From: Gammaproteobacteria bacterium
GTDB lineage: Bacteria > Pseudomonadota > Gammaproteobacteria > Steroidobacterales > GCA-2729495
NCBI GenBank assembly: GCA_023383735.1
Contig: JAHDYN010000088.1
Coordinates: 1 to 7,013 of the forward strand
Direction of reading: 5' to 3'
Length of the DNA: 7,013 bases
Shown here: positions 1-6,003 of the stretch, in pieces
Position numbering within the stretch: position 1 is the stretch's first letter
How the letters are laid out: the number at the start of each line of letters is the position of its first letter
Notes under the pieces: model-generated
What the model saw: only the letters and a program-made list of their open reading frames with translations
Told to the model about the DNA's origin: nothing
Database searches by the model: none
Position numbers and translations under genes: made by a program

Positions 1-180
1 GATGCCGCGATTTGCGCCGGTGATCAGCACCGTGGTCTGCTCATCGGCCGGTTTCGGCAGCGGCTCGCCTTCGGCCGCTGCCGCAATGCGCCCGACGAAC
101 GTACCCATGGCCGCGAGCGCCGCAGTGCCCCGGATCAGCTCGCGCCGGCCGATACCGGCGTCGTTGTTTCCAGAATCCAC
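1..180 (-). CDS. Tat-leader short-chain dehydrogenase/reductase, 5' part only
   Basis: This is the first 60 codons of a gene that runs off the left edge. It starts at a GTG (178-180) preceded by a GGGGAGGA Shine-Dalgarno site with about 6 bases of spacing. The end of the visible part reads TVLITGANRGI, the first beta strand and TGxxxGI glycine motif of the Rossmann fold in the short-chain dehydrogenase/reductase (SDR) family, which carries out NAD(P)-dependent oxidation or reduction of alcohols and ketones. Before it lies an extra leader of about 50 residues with a twin-arginine motif (GRRELIR, residues 11-17), an Ala/Gly-rich stretch and a possible AAA cleavage site, which looks like a Tat signal. 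It lies 22 bases after the Rieske oxygenase gene and is probably co-transcribed with it, perhaps oxidising its product. The catalytic YxxxK lies outside the window, so family placement rests on the nucleotide-binding motif alone. Confidence 0.75.
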   Translation of the reverse strand, partial: MDSGNNDAGIGRRELIRGTAALAAMGTFVGRIAAAAEGEPLPKPADEQTTVLITGANRGI

Positions 181-202
181 CTGCAGTCCTCCCCGGCGAC
201 GG

Positions 203-1351
203 TCAGACCACCGCCTTGATGTCGTCGCGCTTGTCCGCGTACTTGCCGGGATCGACCAGCGGGATCGCATCAAGCACCCAGCCCTTCTGCTTGCGGCGCG
301 CCGGGCTCGGTATCGCGTAGGCGCTGCGGCCGGCACTGGCGGCAACGGCCAGCGTATCGATCTTCCAGCCCTTGGCCGCCCATTCCTTCTGCTTGGCCCG
401 GTAATCGAGTATCACCTGATCCGAGGGCACCATGAACTCCTTGTTGTTCTTGTCCGGCGTCACCATCGGATGCAGTTCCTCGATGATCTTCACATCCTGA
501 TTGGCAACGTACTGGTTGCGCTCGATGACGTAGGCATCGGTCTTCTCCTCGAGCGAGAAGTTGCGCGCACACACAAGGTAGAGATAGGTCGTCTTCTCGT
601 CGATCGGCCGCTCATACAGATACTGGTGGATGAAGAAATTCGGCCCGGGATGAATGTAGGTCCAGACATGGTTGGTGCCGTGATAGCCGGTGCCGGCCTC
701 CAGCGAGCCCTCGCCAGCCCGGTATTTCTTCAGGTCACCCTGCAGGGGTGGCGCCTGGAAGGTGTGCCAGAAACCGCGGCCCCAGGGCGCATTGTCTTCG
801 ATGCGCATGTCGCCGACCTTGTACTCCTCCTCGCGCTCACCGCTGAATCCGTGGGTATCGTGCACGTACTCGTTGTGCGCCGGATCGATGCCGTTCTCGA
901 TCGAACGCTCGTAGTAGCCGTTGAGATTGTAGTGCTGCAGCGTCGTGCGCCAGCCTTCCTGGCCCCACTCCTTGACCTCGAGGATCGGCGGCCGCTCGGC
1001 TTCGGGCAAATCGCCGAGAAACGCGAACACCAGCCCGTAGCGCTCGTCGACCGGATAGGCATCGACGCGCGTACGCCCGGGGATGCTGGCCTTGGCACCG
1101 AGCGACGGGATCTTCTGGCACTCGCCCTCGCCGTTGAACTGCCAGCCGTGATAGGGGCACTGGATGCAGTCCCCCTTGATCTTGCCGCCGGCCAGCGAAC
1201 CACCACGGTGCGTGCAGGTGTTGGCCAGGCAGCGGGCCTTGCCCTGCGAATCGCGGAACAGGACGAAATCCTGCCCGAGCGCGCGTACCTTGTGCGGCTG
1301 ATCGGTGAGTTCTGCGGCGGTGGCCATGGGATACCAGAAATTGATGTACAT
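203..1351 (-). CDS. Rieske [2Fe-2S] ring-hydroxylating oxygenase, alpha subunit
   Basis: This 382-residue protein has both signatures of the catalytic subunit of Rieske non-haem iron oxygenases, which use electrons from a reductase to hydroxylate, or O- or N-demethylate, aromatic or alicyclic substrates in the cytoplasm. The Rieske cluster ligands are C46-x-H48 (CTHRGG) and C65-x-x-H68 (CPYHGW). The mononuclear iron site is ENGIDPAHNEYVH, with bridging D156 and ligands H159 and H164; D286 (NQD) is the likely third ligand. The length fits single-component alpha subunits of the vanillate demethylase/Ksh-like type rather than the 440-450-residue naphthalene dioxygenase type. The ATG at 1351 has GAGGAAG just upstream; a second in-frame ATG at codon 9 is less well placed. 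No ferredoxin, reductase or beta subunit is present in the window, so electrons must come from proteins encoded elsewhere. Substrate unknown. Confidence 0.92.
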   Translation of the reverse strand: MYINFWYPMATAAELTDQPHKVRALGQDFVLFRDSQGKARCLANTCTHRGGSLAGGKIKGDCIQCPYHGWQFNGEGECQKIPSLGAKASIPGRTRVDAYPVDERYGLVFAFLGDLPEAERPPILEVKEWGQEGWRTTLQHYNLNGYYERSIENGIDPAHNEYVHDTHGFSGEREEEYKVGDMRIEDNAPWGRGFWHTFQAPPLQGDLKKYRAGEGSLEAGTGYHGTNHVWTYIHPGPNFFIHQYLYERPIDEKTTYLYLVCARNFSLEEKTDAYVIERNQYVANQDVKIIEELHPMVTPDKNNKEFMVPSDQVILDYRAKQKEWAAKGWKIDTLAVAASAGRSAYAIPSPARRKQKGWVLDAIPLVDPGKYADKRDDIKAVV

Positions 1352-1420
1352 GCGGACTTCCTCAAACTTGTGGATCAGGGTCTGCCGGGTCGGCGCGGCA
1401 AACCACGCCTCATTGCCCGG

Positions 1421-1449
1421 AATATATGCGCTTCGCTGACCGGGGCCAA
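1421..1449 (-). promoter_or_regulatory. Candidate sigma70 promoter for the Rieske-SDR unit
   Basis: In the 110-base gap between the MFS gene and the Rieske gene, the minus strand holds TTGGCC (1444-1449, four of six matches to the -35 consensus), a 17-base spacer, and TATATT (1421-1426, five of six matches to the -10 consensus). Transcription would start near 1414 and leave a leader of roughly 60 bases before the ATG at 1351. The AT-rich hexamer stands out in a GC-rich background. This would let the oxygenase and dehydrogenase be expressed separately from the upstream genes. It is a pattern match by eye only. Confidence 0.4.
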
Positions 1450-1461
1450 GCGGATTGGCAG

Positions 1462-2640
1462 TCAGCGACTATTTCCCGTGCGCGCGACGATGCCCAGCAG
1501 GATCACAATGCAGGGCAACAGGATCAACGCTGCGGTGTACAGCGGGATGTTCACGCCCAGGACATCGAAAAGCAGGCCGGTCATCGGCGGCCCCAGGGCC
1601 CGGCCTGCCCAGCTTCCCGAGTTGTAGGTACCAAGCACCAGCCCGCGCTCCGATTCCCCCGCCTGCTGGGACACGAGGCTCGTCACGGTGGTCATGTACA
1701 GCGCGCTGCCGGCGGTCGTGAAGGTGATGCCGAAGACCATCACCGGCCAGACCGGCGCCTGGGTCATGACCAGCAGGCCGAAGATGTAGCAGACCAGCCC
1801 GGCAATCAGCAGGCGACCTTCGCCGAACACCGGCACCAGGCGGCCAACGAGAACACCCTGCACGATGGCGACGATCGTGCCCAGATAGGTGAAGCTCAGC
1901 CCGATCTGACGCGGTCCCCAGTCAAAGCGTGCGCCCGCCCAGAACGGGAAGATGGACTCGAACAGCGCCATGGCCAGATACACCATGAAGCCCACCAGCA
2001 CGATGCGCGCCAGCAGCGGGCGGGCGAGTACCAGCCGCAGGGCCGCAATGCCGCCGGTCCCTTTGCTGGCGCCGGCCTTTGTGCGCTTTTCCGGCGGCAG
2101 ACTTTCCTTCAGGAAAAACACCGCACCGACCAGCATGACGGCGCTGATGAAAACCGCCGCCAGCCCGGGCCAGAGCAGGGTCGCGCTCGCCGCATCCTTG
2201 CCGCCGAGCAGCCCACCGAGCATCGGTCCGACGATAAAGCCCATGCTCAGCGAACCGCCCACATAGCCCATGGACTTCGCGCGCTGCTCCGGCGGGGTCA
2301 GGTCCGACACATAGGCCATGGCCAGCGCAAGACTGCCGCCCATCAGCCCGGTCAGCAGGCGCCCGATGCCCAGCATCCACAGGTTCGACGCGAAGGCGAG
2401 GATGAGATAGCTGACCAGCCCGCCGGCAATGCTGATCAATAGCAGCGGCTTGCGCCCGTAGCGGTCGGAGTACCGCCCCCAGACCGGTGTCGACAGCACC
2501 TGCCCCACGGCATAGAGACCGAGAATCGTCGTTGCCACGGCCGACGAGGCGCCGAGCTTCGTCGCGACAAAGGGGAAACCCGGCAGGATCAGTCCGAATC
2601 CCATCCCGGACAGCAGGATGGTCAGAAACAGAATCGGCAT
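1462..2640 (-). CDS. MFS transporter, drug:proton antiporter (DHA1/TetA-like) type
   Basis: A 392-residue, very hydrophobic protein with the layout of a 12-helix major facilitator superfamily carrier of the inner membrane. MFS motif A is clear between helices 2 and 3 (GRYSDRYGRK, residues 55-64). It is followed by GRLLTGLMGG, a loop DLTPPEQRAKSMG, and a motif C-like GPMLGG, a combination typical of the DHA1 group that includes TetA-like exporters. A hydrophilic central loop containing KESLPPEKRTKAG splits the two six-helix halves. The length is normal for the group. The start at ATG 2640 has no strong Shine-Dalgarno site (AAGAGA is the best) and sits 12 bases after a perfect hairpin. In this context it could export a toxic intermediate or import the substrate of the neighbouring enzymes; sequence alone does not decide direction or cargo. 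Confidence 0.88.
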   Translation of the reverse strand: MPILFLTILLSGMGFGLILPGFPFVATKLGASSAVATTILGLYAVGQVLSTPVWGRYSDRYGRKPLLLISIAGGLVSYLILAFASNLWMLGIGRLLTGLMGGSLALAMAYVSDLTPPEQRAKSMGYVGGSLSMGFIVGPMLGGLLGGKDAASATLLWPGLAAVFISAVMLVGAVFFLKESLPPEKRTKAGASKGTGGIAALRLVLARPLLARIVLVGFMVYLAMALFESIFPFWAGARFDWGPRQIGLSFTYLGTIVAIVQGVLVGRLVPVFGEGRLLIAGLVCYIFGLLVMTQAPVWPVMVFGITFTTAGSALYMTTVTSLVSQQAGESERGLVLGTYNSGSWAGRALGPPMTGLLFDVLGVNIPLYTAALILLPCIVILLGIVARTGNSR

Positions 2641-2652
2641 TCAGGATCTCTT

Positions 2653-2678
2653 GCAGGAGCGGCTGAAGCCGCTCCTGC
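2653..2678 (-). repeat. REP-like perfect palindrome between DUF1838 and MFS genes
   Basis: Two perfect 12-base arms (GCAGGAGCGGCT / AGCCGCTCCTGC) are separated by 2 bases. It begins 6 bases after the stop codon of the upstream DUF1838 gene and ends 12 bases before the MFS start codon. The core (GGAGCGGCTTCAGCCGC on the minus strand) matches the element at 5061-5081, so this is a dispersed family, resembling the short REP-type repeats of Pseudomonas and Xanthomonas-like genomes. There is no T-run after it, so it is not a classical terminator; it could protect the upstream mRNA end or fold over the MFS ribosome-loading region. Confidence 0.85.
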
Positions 2679-2684
2679 GCCGGA

Positions 2685-3680
2685 CTATTTCGGCTTCGGT
2701 GGCGCCGGCTTCTGCTCGCGCGCGTAGTTTTCAAGGCTCGAGAGACTCACGTCGGACCACTTGTCGGGAGCCTTGAAATACGTGGGGTAATTCTTCTCCA
2801 CATGGTCGAGCACCTGGCGCGACATCACCTCTTCAAGGCTCTCGCCCGAGCCCATGAAGCAGGCGTACTGGCAATGTCCGGGCGCCTGTCCCATCAACAT
2901 CCATGGCAACCACGGCGTCACGCGATTCCAGACGCCGTGATAGGGCAATTTGGTCATCTTCGGATTCTGCACATCGGCCGCATTGACATGATGGGCGAAG
3001 AACTCCGAGACCGTCACGAACTTGCCGCTCGACTCGCGTGGCCACTGCTCGGGCTTGAGCGCATTCGGGTAGATCAGGTGGATATGGATCTCCATATCCA
3101 GCCGGTTGCCGCGCTGCTGCCAGGGCAGGATGAAAGGCACACGGGGCGGCTTCTCGGCGTTGAGGTTGCCGAAGGTGGGCGGCAGGGGAAAATACTCCTC
3201 GATCACATAGTTGAACGGGTCATTGGCGACATGCACCACCGGCACCCGTTCAGCGTTGTAGGGGTTGTACCACTCCTCCAGCACCTCACCGGACTTCAGG
3301 TCGGTATACAGGCCGACTTCGCGCAGGATGCGCCGGATGGAACCATCCGGCATCTGCTCGAGCTTGACGGTGCTGAAGCCTTCGAAACCGAACAGGTCTT
3401 CGAGTTTCCTGCCCGGACGTACCGATGAGACGAAGCCCTTGTACCAGCCATGCTTCTCCTTGCCGAAATCCAGGTCGCCCTGCAGGCGCGCATAGACATT
3501 CTGGTTGCCCTTGCCGGTGCGCAGATCGACATACGGCCCTTCGAGCGCCTTGCCCGAGGCCGTACCCAGCGCAGCCGGGGCATCCGCACGTGCCAGACGC
3601 GGAGAACCCATTGCCAGCGCGGCCGCACCGGCAGCGCCAACCGTGGCGAATGAACTGACAAACTGGCGACGACTGTGCAT
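2685..3680 (-). CDS. Tat-exported DUF1838-type protein of unknown function
   Basis: A 331-residue protein beginning at ATG 3680, chosen because GGAG lies 6 bases upstream and the protein then opens with a textbook twin-arginine signal: SRRQFVS (residues 3-9), an Ala/Gly-rich hydrophobic core and a cleavage site near A30-R-A32. The reading frame stays open for 95 codons further upstream, but that stretch crosses a terminator and reads as low-quality Pro/Arg-rich sequence. The mature part (GPYVDLRTGKGN, WYNPYNAERVPVVHVANDP, PRVPFILPW) resembles the DUF1838 family as I remember it; no enzyme activity is known to me. Tat export implies folding, perhaps around a cofactor, before transport to the periplasm. 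The tail EQKPAPPKPK is Pro/Lys-rich. The stop is followed by a REP-like palindrome and the MFS gene. Family name is from memory and moderately sure; export is better supported. Confidence 0.8.
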   Translation of the reverse strand: MHSRRQFVSSFATVGAAGAAALAMGSPRLARADAPAALGTASGKALEGPYVDLRTGKGNQNVYARLQGDLDFGKEKHGWYKGFVSSVRPGRKLEDLFGFEGFSTVKLEQMPDGSIRRILREVGLYTDLKSGEVLEEWYNPYNAERVPVVHVANDPFNYVIEEYFPLPPTFGNLNAEKPPRVPFILPWQQRGNRLDMEIHIHLIYPNALKPEQWPRESSGKFVTVSEFFAHHVNAADVQNPKMTKLPYHGVWNRVTPWLPWMLMGQAPGHCQYACFMGSGESLEEVMSRQVLDHVEKNYPTYFKAPDKWSDVSLSSLENYAREQKPAPPKPK

Positions 3681-3706
3681 GGGCAGCTCCGGCCGGAATA
3701 CGCTCG

Positions 3707-3740
3707 AAAAAAAGGGCGCCTCAGGACAACCGAGGCGCCC
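3707..3740 (-). terminator. Rho-independent terminator after the bicupin gene
   Basis: On the minus strand a 9-base GC-rich stem (GGGCGCCTC / GAGGCGCCC, plus-strand positions 3714-3722 and 3732-3740) encloses a 9-base loop and is followed directly by seven T residues (3707-3713). It starts 14 bases after the bicupin stop codon. This is the canonical form of an intrinsic terminator, and it works in this direction only because the plus strand has no T-run on the other side. It closes the block that begins at 6657. The next start codon (3680) is only 26 bases beyond the T-run. Confidence 0.92.
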
Positions 3741-3754
3741 CGGGGACTCGGCTC

Positions 3755-4708
3755 TTACTTGCGCCGCTTCTTGCCGGTGTGTCCACCGACCGGCCGGTCG
3801 TGCAGCAGGCGCACCTGGGTATCGTTGTGGTAGTCCGGGTTCTCGAAGTCGGGCGGACCATGCGGATGGTTGTGGCCATCGGAGTTCACCCAGTTGTAGA
3901 GCATCGGCCGCTTGCGGTACAGGTTGGCCGCCGCGCGCAGCTTGTTCTCGTCCGGGTTCGTCCACGGATTGAAGTGGAAGTAGTTGAACAGGATCGAATC
4001 GGTGCGGCCGAAGGCGATGGTGCCGTACTTGCAGCGGAAGGAGCCGTGGTTGATGTACGGCGGACGCCAGAAGTAGCCACCGGTTGGCAGTTCACCGAAC
4101 TGCATCATCCAGGACGTGCCCCAGATGTGATACGACTCCTCGGCGCTGTCGTGATAGCTGATGTTGTCCTGGGCAAACTGCGGCGTCATGCAGTACAGGA
4201 AGCTCAGCGCCTCGGTGATGACATCGTAATGCAGGACCTTGATCATGCAGCCCGAAGCCACCGAGGGACTGACCAGGTTGCCTGGCCCCCAGGGACGGTC
4301 TTCATAGCTGTTCACCGAGGAGAAGGCATCGGTGAGCGCCAGTCGATGATGCTGGTCGCTCTCGACGAAGCTCGGTTCGCTGTCGTTGAACATCAGCAGC
4401 ACTTCGGCGCCCTGCGGCACCTCGATGGCACCGACGGCCATGCCGGCCGGAATGAAGGCGTAGTGGCCCTCCGTCCAGACCTGCTTGCCGACCTTGATCT
4501 GTCCGTTGAGGACGAAGATCTCGGCATCCGAGTAGCTGAGGCCGGGCTTGCGCCTGAAGCCGCCATCGAAGCGGACCTTCAGCGTGCAGGCGCCGGTGTC
4601 GTTGTCGAGGGATAGCACCTTGTAGTGACTTCCCTTGAAGCCGGTCAGGTCGAACTTCTTGAATGGGTGGTCGAGTTCGACGTACGGCTCGATATGCGGT
4701 CGTGCCAC
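3755..4708 (-). CDS. Bicupin protein (DUF4437/ChrR-like cupin), function unknown
   Basis: A 317-residue protein with two cupin-like beta-barrel halves. It starts at a GTG (4706-4708) preceded by a strong AAGGAG site 8 bases away; no better ATG is near. The first half has the cupin frame SYSDAEIFVLNGQIKVG (58-74) followed by EGHYAFIPAGM (80-90), but lacks the usual metal-binding histidines. The second half has HDSAEESYH (186-194) and GYFWRPPYINHG (211-222), where H186, E190 or E191 and H221 could bind a metal. The C-terminus is His/Asp/Asn-rich and ends in a basic GKKRRK tail. Cupins include dioxygenases, isomerases and binding proteins, so the reaction cannot be named. It follows the 88-residue protein gene by 12 bases and is followed by a terminator, making it the last gene of the block. 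The cupin fold is well supported; the subfamily name is tentative. Confidence 0.75.
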   Translation of the reverse strand: MARPHIEPYVELDHPFKKFDLTGFKGSHYKVLSLDNDTGACTLKVRFDGGFRRKPGLSYSDAEIFVLNGQIKVGKQVWTEGHYAFIPAGMAVGAIEVPQGAEVLLMFNDSEPSFVESDQHHRLALTDAFSSVNSYEDRPWGPGNLVSPSVASGCMIKVLHYDVITEALSFLYCMTPQFAQDNISYHDSAEESYHIWGTSWMMQFGELPTGGYFWRPPYINHGSFRCKYGTIAFGRTDSILFNYFHFNPWTNPDENKLRAAANLYRKRPMLYNWVNSDGHNHPHGPPDFENPDYHNDTQVRLLHDRPVGGHTGKKRRK

Positions 4709-4720
4709 GGGTACTTCTCC

Positions 4721-4987
4721 TTAAAAAACAACCTGGTGCTTGCCTTTCGGCTTCTTGGCGATCTCGCTCGGCTTGATGATCCGCTTCATGTCGCCGCTGA
4801 CGTTGAAGCCCCGGGTCTGGATGATCTGCAGGAATTCCTGGACCCACTTCTCGCGCTGGGGTGCCAGCTCATCCTGCTCCTTGACGATCGCGGCATAGCG
4901 CTTCTTCTGCTCCGCGATGTTCTCCTTGATCCACTGCAGCGCTTCCTTCTTGCGCGCGGGCTTGGTGTCCTGTACGCGTTTAGCCAT
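4721..4987 (-). CDS. Small basic helical protein of unknown function
   Basis: An 88-residue protein that I do not recognise. It starts at ATG 4987 with GGGAG about 7 bases upstream and stops 12 bases before the bicupin gene, whose Shine-Dalgarno site lies just after this stop, so the two are very likely translated from one mRNA. Residues 11 to about 58 are rich in Lys, Glu and Gln with regularly spaced Ile, Leu, Trp and Tyr (KKEALQWIKENIAEQKKRYA, then QREKWVQEFLQIIQ), suggesting one or two amphipathic helices that could form a coiled coil. The tail is Lys-rich (IAKKPKGKH). There is no signal peptide, membrane segment or cysteine. The good ribosome site, tight spacing and protein-like composition argue that it is real. 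It could be a small subunit or partner for the bicupin or deacetylase-like enzyme, but that is inference from position. Confidence 0.78.
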   Translation of the reverse strand: MAKRVQDTKPARKKEALQWIKENIAEQKKRYAAIVKEQDELAPQREKWVQEFLQIIQTRGFNVSGDMKRIIKPSEIAKKPKGKHQVVF

Positions 4988-5000
4988 CTTCTACTCCCGT

Positions 5001-5046
5001 TGGAGCGCCTTCAGGCGCGAGCTCCGTGGAGCACCTTCAGGCGCGA
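5001..5046. repeat. Tandem pair of REP-like 20-base hairpin units
   Basis: Two 20-base units, 5001-5020 and 5027-5046, differ at one base (TGGAGCGCCTTCAGGCGCGA against an A at the seventh position) and are spaced 26 bases start to start. Each holds a 5-base stem around a TTCA loop (GCGCC/GGCGC). In the second unit the changed base is a mismatch on the plus strand but a G-U pair in the minus-strand transcript, so the RNA can still fold. They lie 14 bases upstream of the 88-residue protein's start codon. Confidence 0.8.
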
Positions 5047-5060
5047 ATTCAATTCCGTAT

Positions 5061-5081
5061 CGCGGCTGAAGCCGCTCCTGC
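5061..5081 (-). repeat. REP-like element at the stop codon of the deacetylase-like gene
   Basis: The minus strand reads GCAGGAGCGGCTTCAGCCGC then G, matching the left 20 bases of the palindrome at 2653-2678. Its first base is the last base of the TAG stop of the deacetylase-like gene. It lies in inverted orientation to the tandem units at 5001-5046 and has the same plan, but with a GCGGC/GCCGC stem instead of GCGCC/GGCGC. Together the three units make up nearly the whole 93-base gap between the two genes. Confidence 0.8.
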
Positions 5082-5980
5082 TACTGCTTTTTCCGATACC
5101 AGTCGTTGACCTCGTCGCCGGTCGTCAGCCACACATCCTTGTGGCTGGCGATATGCGCAAAGGCCCGCTTGAGGTGCTTGAACTTGTTCGGCTGCCCCAC
5201 CCAGAAGGTATGCAGGCAGATCGGCATGCAGCGGGCGTTGTCGGCACCCTCACTGTATAGCACATCAAACTGATCGACAATCATATCGCCAAATGCCTCG
5301 GAACTGACACCGACATTGGCGAAGGCCGGAATGTCGTTGAGTTCCACGGTGTAGGGCACGGAAATCAGGCTGCCCTTCTTCACGTTGAACGGAAACGGAT
5401 GATCGTCGGCCGTGTAGTCGCACAGGTACTCGACGCCCATGTCGGCGAGGATGTTCGGCGTGTTGTTGGTGTGCGTCAGGAAGGGAGAGAGCCAGCCCTT
5501 GGTCTTGCGGCCAATGGCCTTCTCCATCGCCTTCAGCACGCCGCCGATGATCTCCCGCTCCTTCTTCTCGTCGATGCCCGAGAGGAAGTTGGCCGGCGCA
5601 TTGTTGATGCCGTGGCCGATGAACGCCCACTTGCGCTTGTTGGTTTCCTCGACGATGCGCGGATACTCGCGGATGATCTCCGAGTTGAGGCAGACCGTGC
5701 CGCGCATGCCGATCTGGTCCATGAGTTCGATCATTCGCCACAGGCCGACCCGGTTGCCGTAGTCCCGCCAGCCGTAATTCAGCGGGTCGGGGTTGAACTG
5801 CTGCGTGCCGGGGATGATCGCGGTACCGGGAATATTGTGCGGGAAGTGCTCGATGTTGATGTACGGAATGACGGCAACGCGCGCGCCCTTCGGCAGCCTG
5901 AACTTCGGCCGGTCGATGATCGGCACGTAGTCATAGTGCGGGCTCTGCGTAAGCTTGCTGCGATCGGCTTTGTTGGCCAT
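5081..5980 (-). CDS. PuuE/NodB-like polysaccharide deacetylase-fold hydrolase
   Basis: A 299-residue enzyme of the polysaccharide deacetylase (NodB homology, CE4) fold. It resembles the PuuE allantoinase branch, which hydrolyses cyclic C-N bonds rather than acetyl-sugars. Visible landmarks are YGNRVGLWRMIELM (74-87), GMRGTVCLNS (91-100), GHG with H123 (122-124), GWLSP (162-166), CDYTADDHPFPF (187-198) and ICLHTFW with H257 (254-260). The CE4 motif TFDD is replaced by VIPYINIEHF (37-46), as in PuuE-like proteins. The start at ATG 5980 is preferred because AGAGGT lies 8 bases upstream; a TTG 27 bases further up, touching the previous stop codon, has weaker support. It lies 23 bases after the isochorismatase-like gene, suggesting one mRNA and perhaps two successive C-N cleavages. 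No signal peptide, so cytoplasmic. True substrate unknown; an ordinary deacetylase role is not excluded. Confidence 0.87.
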   Translation of the reverse strand: MANKADRSKLTQSPHYDYVPIIDRPKFRLPKGARVAVIPYINIEHFPHNIPGTAIIPGTQQFNPDPLNYGWRDYGNRVGLWRMIELMDQIGMRGTVCLNSEIIREYPRIVEETNKRKWAFIGHGINNAPANFLSGIDEKKEREIIGGVLKAMEKAIGRKTKGWLSPFLTHTNNTPNILADMGVEYLCDYTADDHPFPFNVKKGSLISVPYTVELNDIPAFANVGVSSEAFGDMIVDQFDVLYSEGADNARCMPICLHTFWVGQPNKFKHLKRAFAHIASHKDVWLTTGDEVNDWYRKKQ

Positions 5981-6003
5981 GGCTTTACCTCTTGCGGTTT
6001 GTG

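Noticed and set aside
2..1627. A long plus-strand open frame of 541 codons across the Rieske gene
   Set aside because: It lies antisense to the Rieske gene, whose metal motifs are intact, and has Arg/Val/Leu-rich sequence typical of GC-rich mirror frames.
1426..2442. A plus-strand open frame of 338 codons opposite the MFS gene
   Set aside because: Its product is full of Gln, His, Arg and Asp, as expected from the antisense of membrane helices; the MFS frame has motif A and 12-helix character.
2653..2678. The palindrome read as an intrinsic terminator
   Set aside because: No T-run follows on either strand, unlike the hairpin at 3707-3740; its sequence matches the dispersed repeat family.
3681..3965. 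A 95-codon N-terminal extension of the DUF1838 gene
   Set aside because: It would translate through the bicupin 3' end and the terminator, is Pro/Arg-rich, and would bury a textbook Tat signal that starts at 3680 with its own ribosome site.
5001..5081. Short repeats considered as a CRISPR array
   Set aside because: Only three units of about 20 bases, one inverted, with 6- and 14-base gaps; no spacer-sized intervals and no cas genes. They fit REP-like elements.
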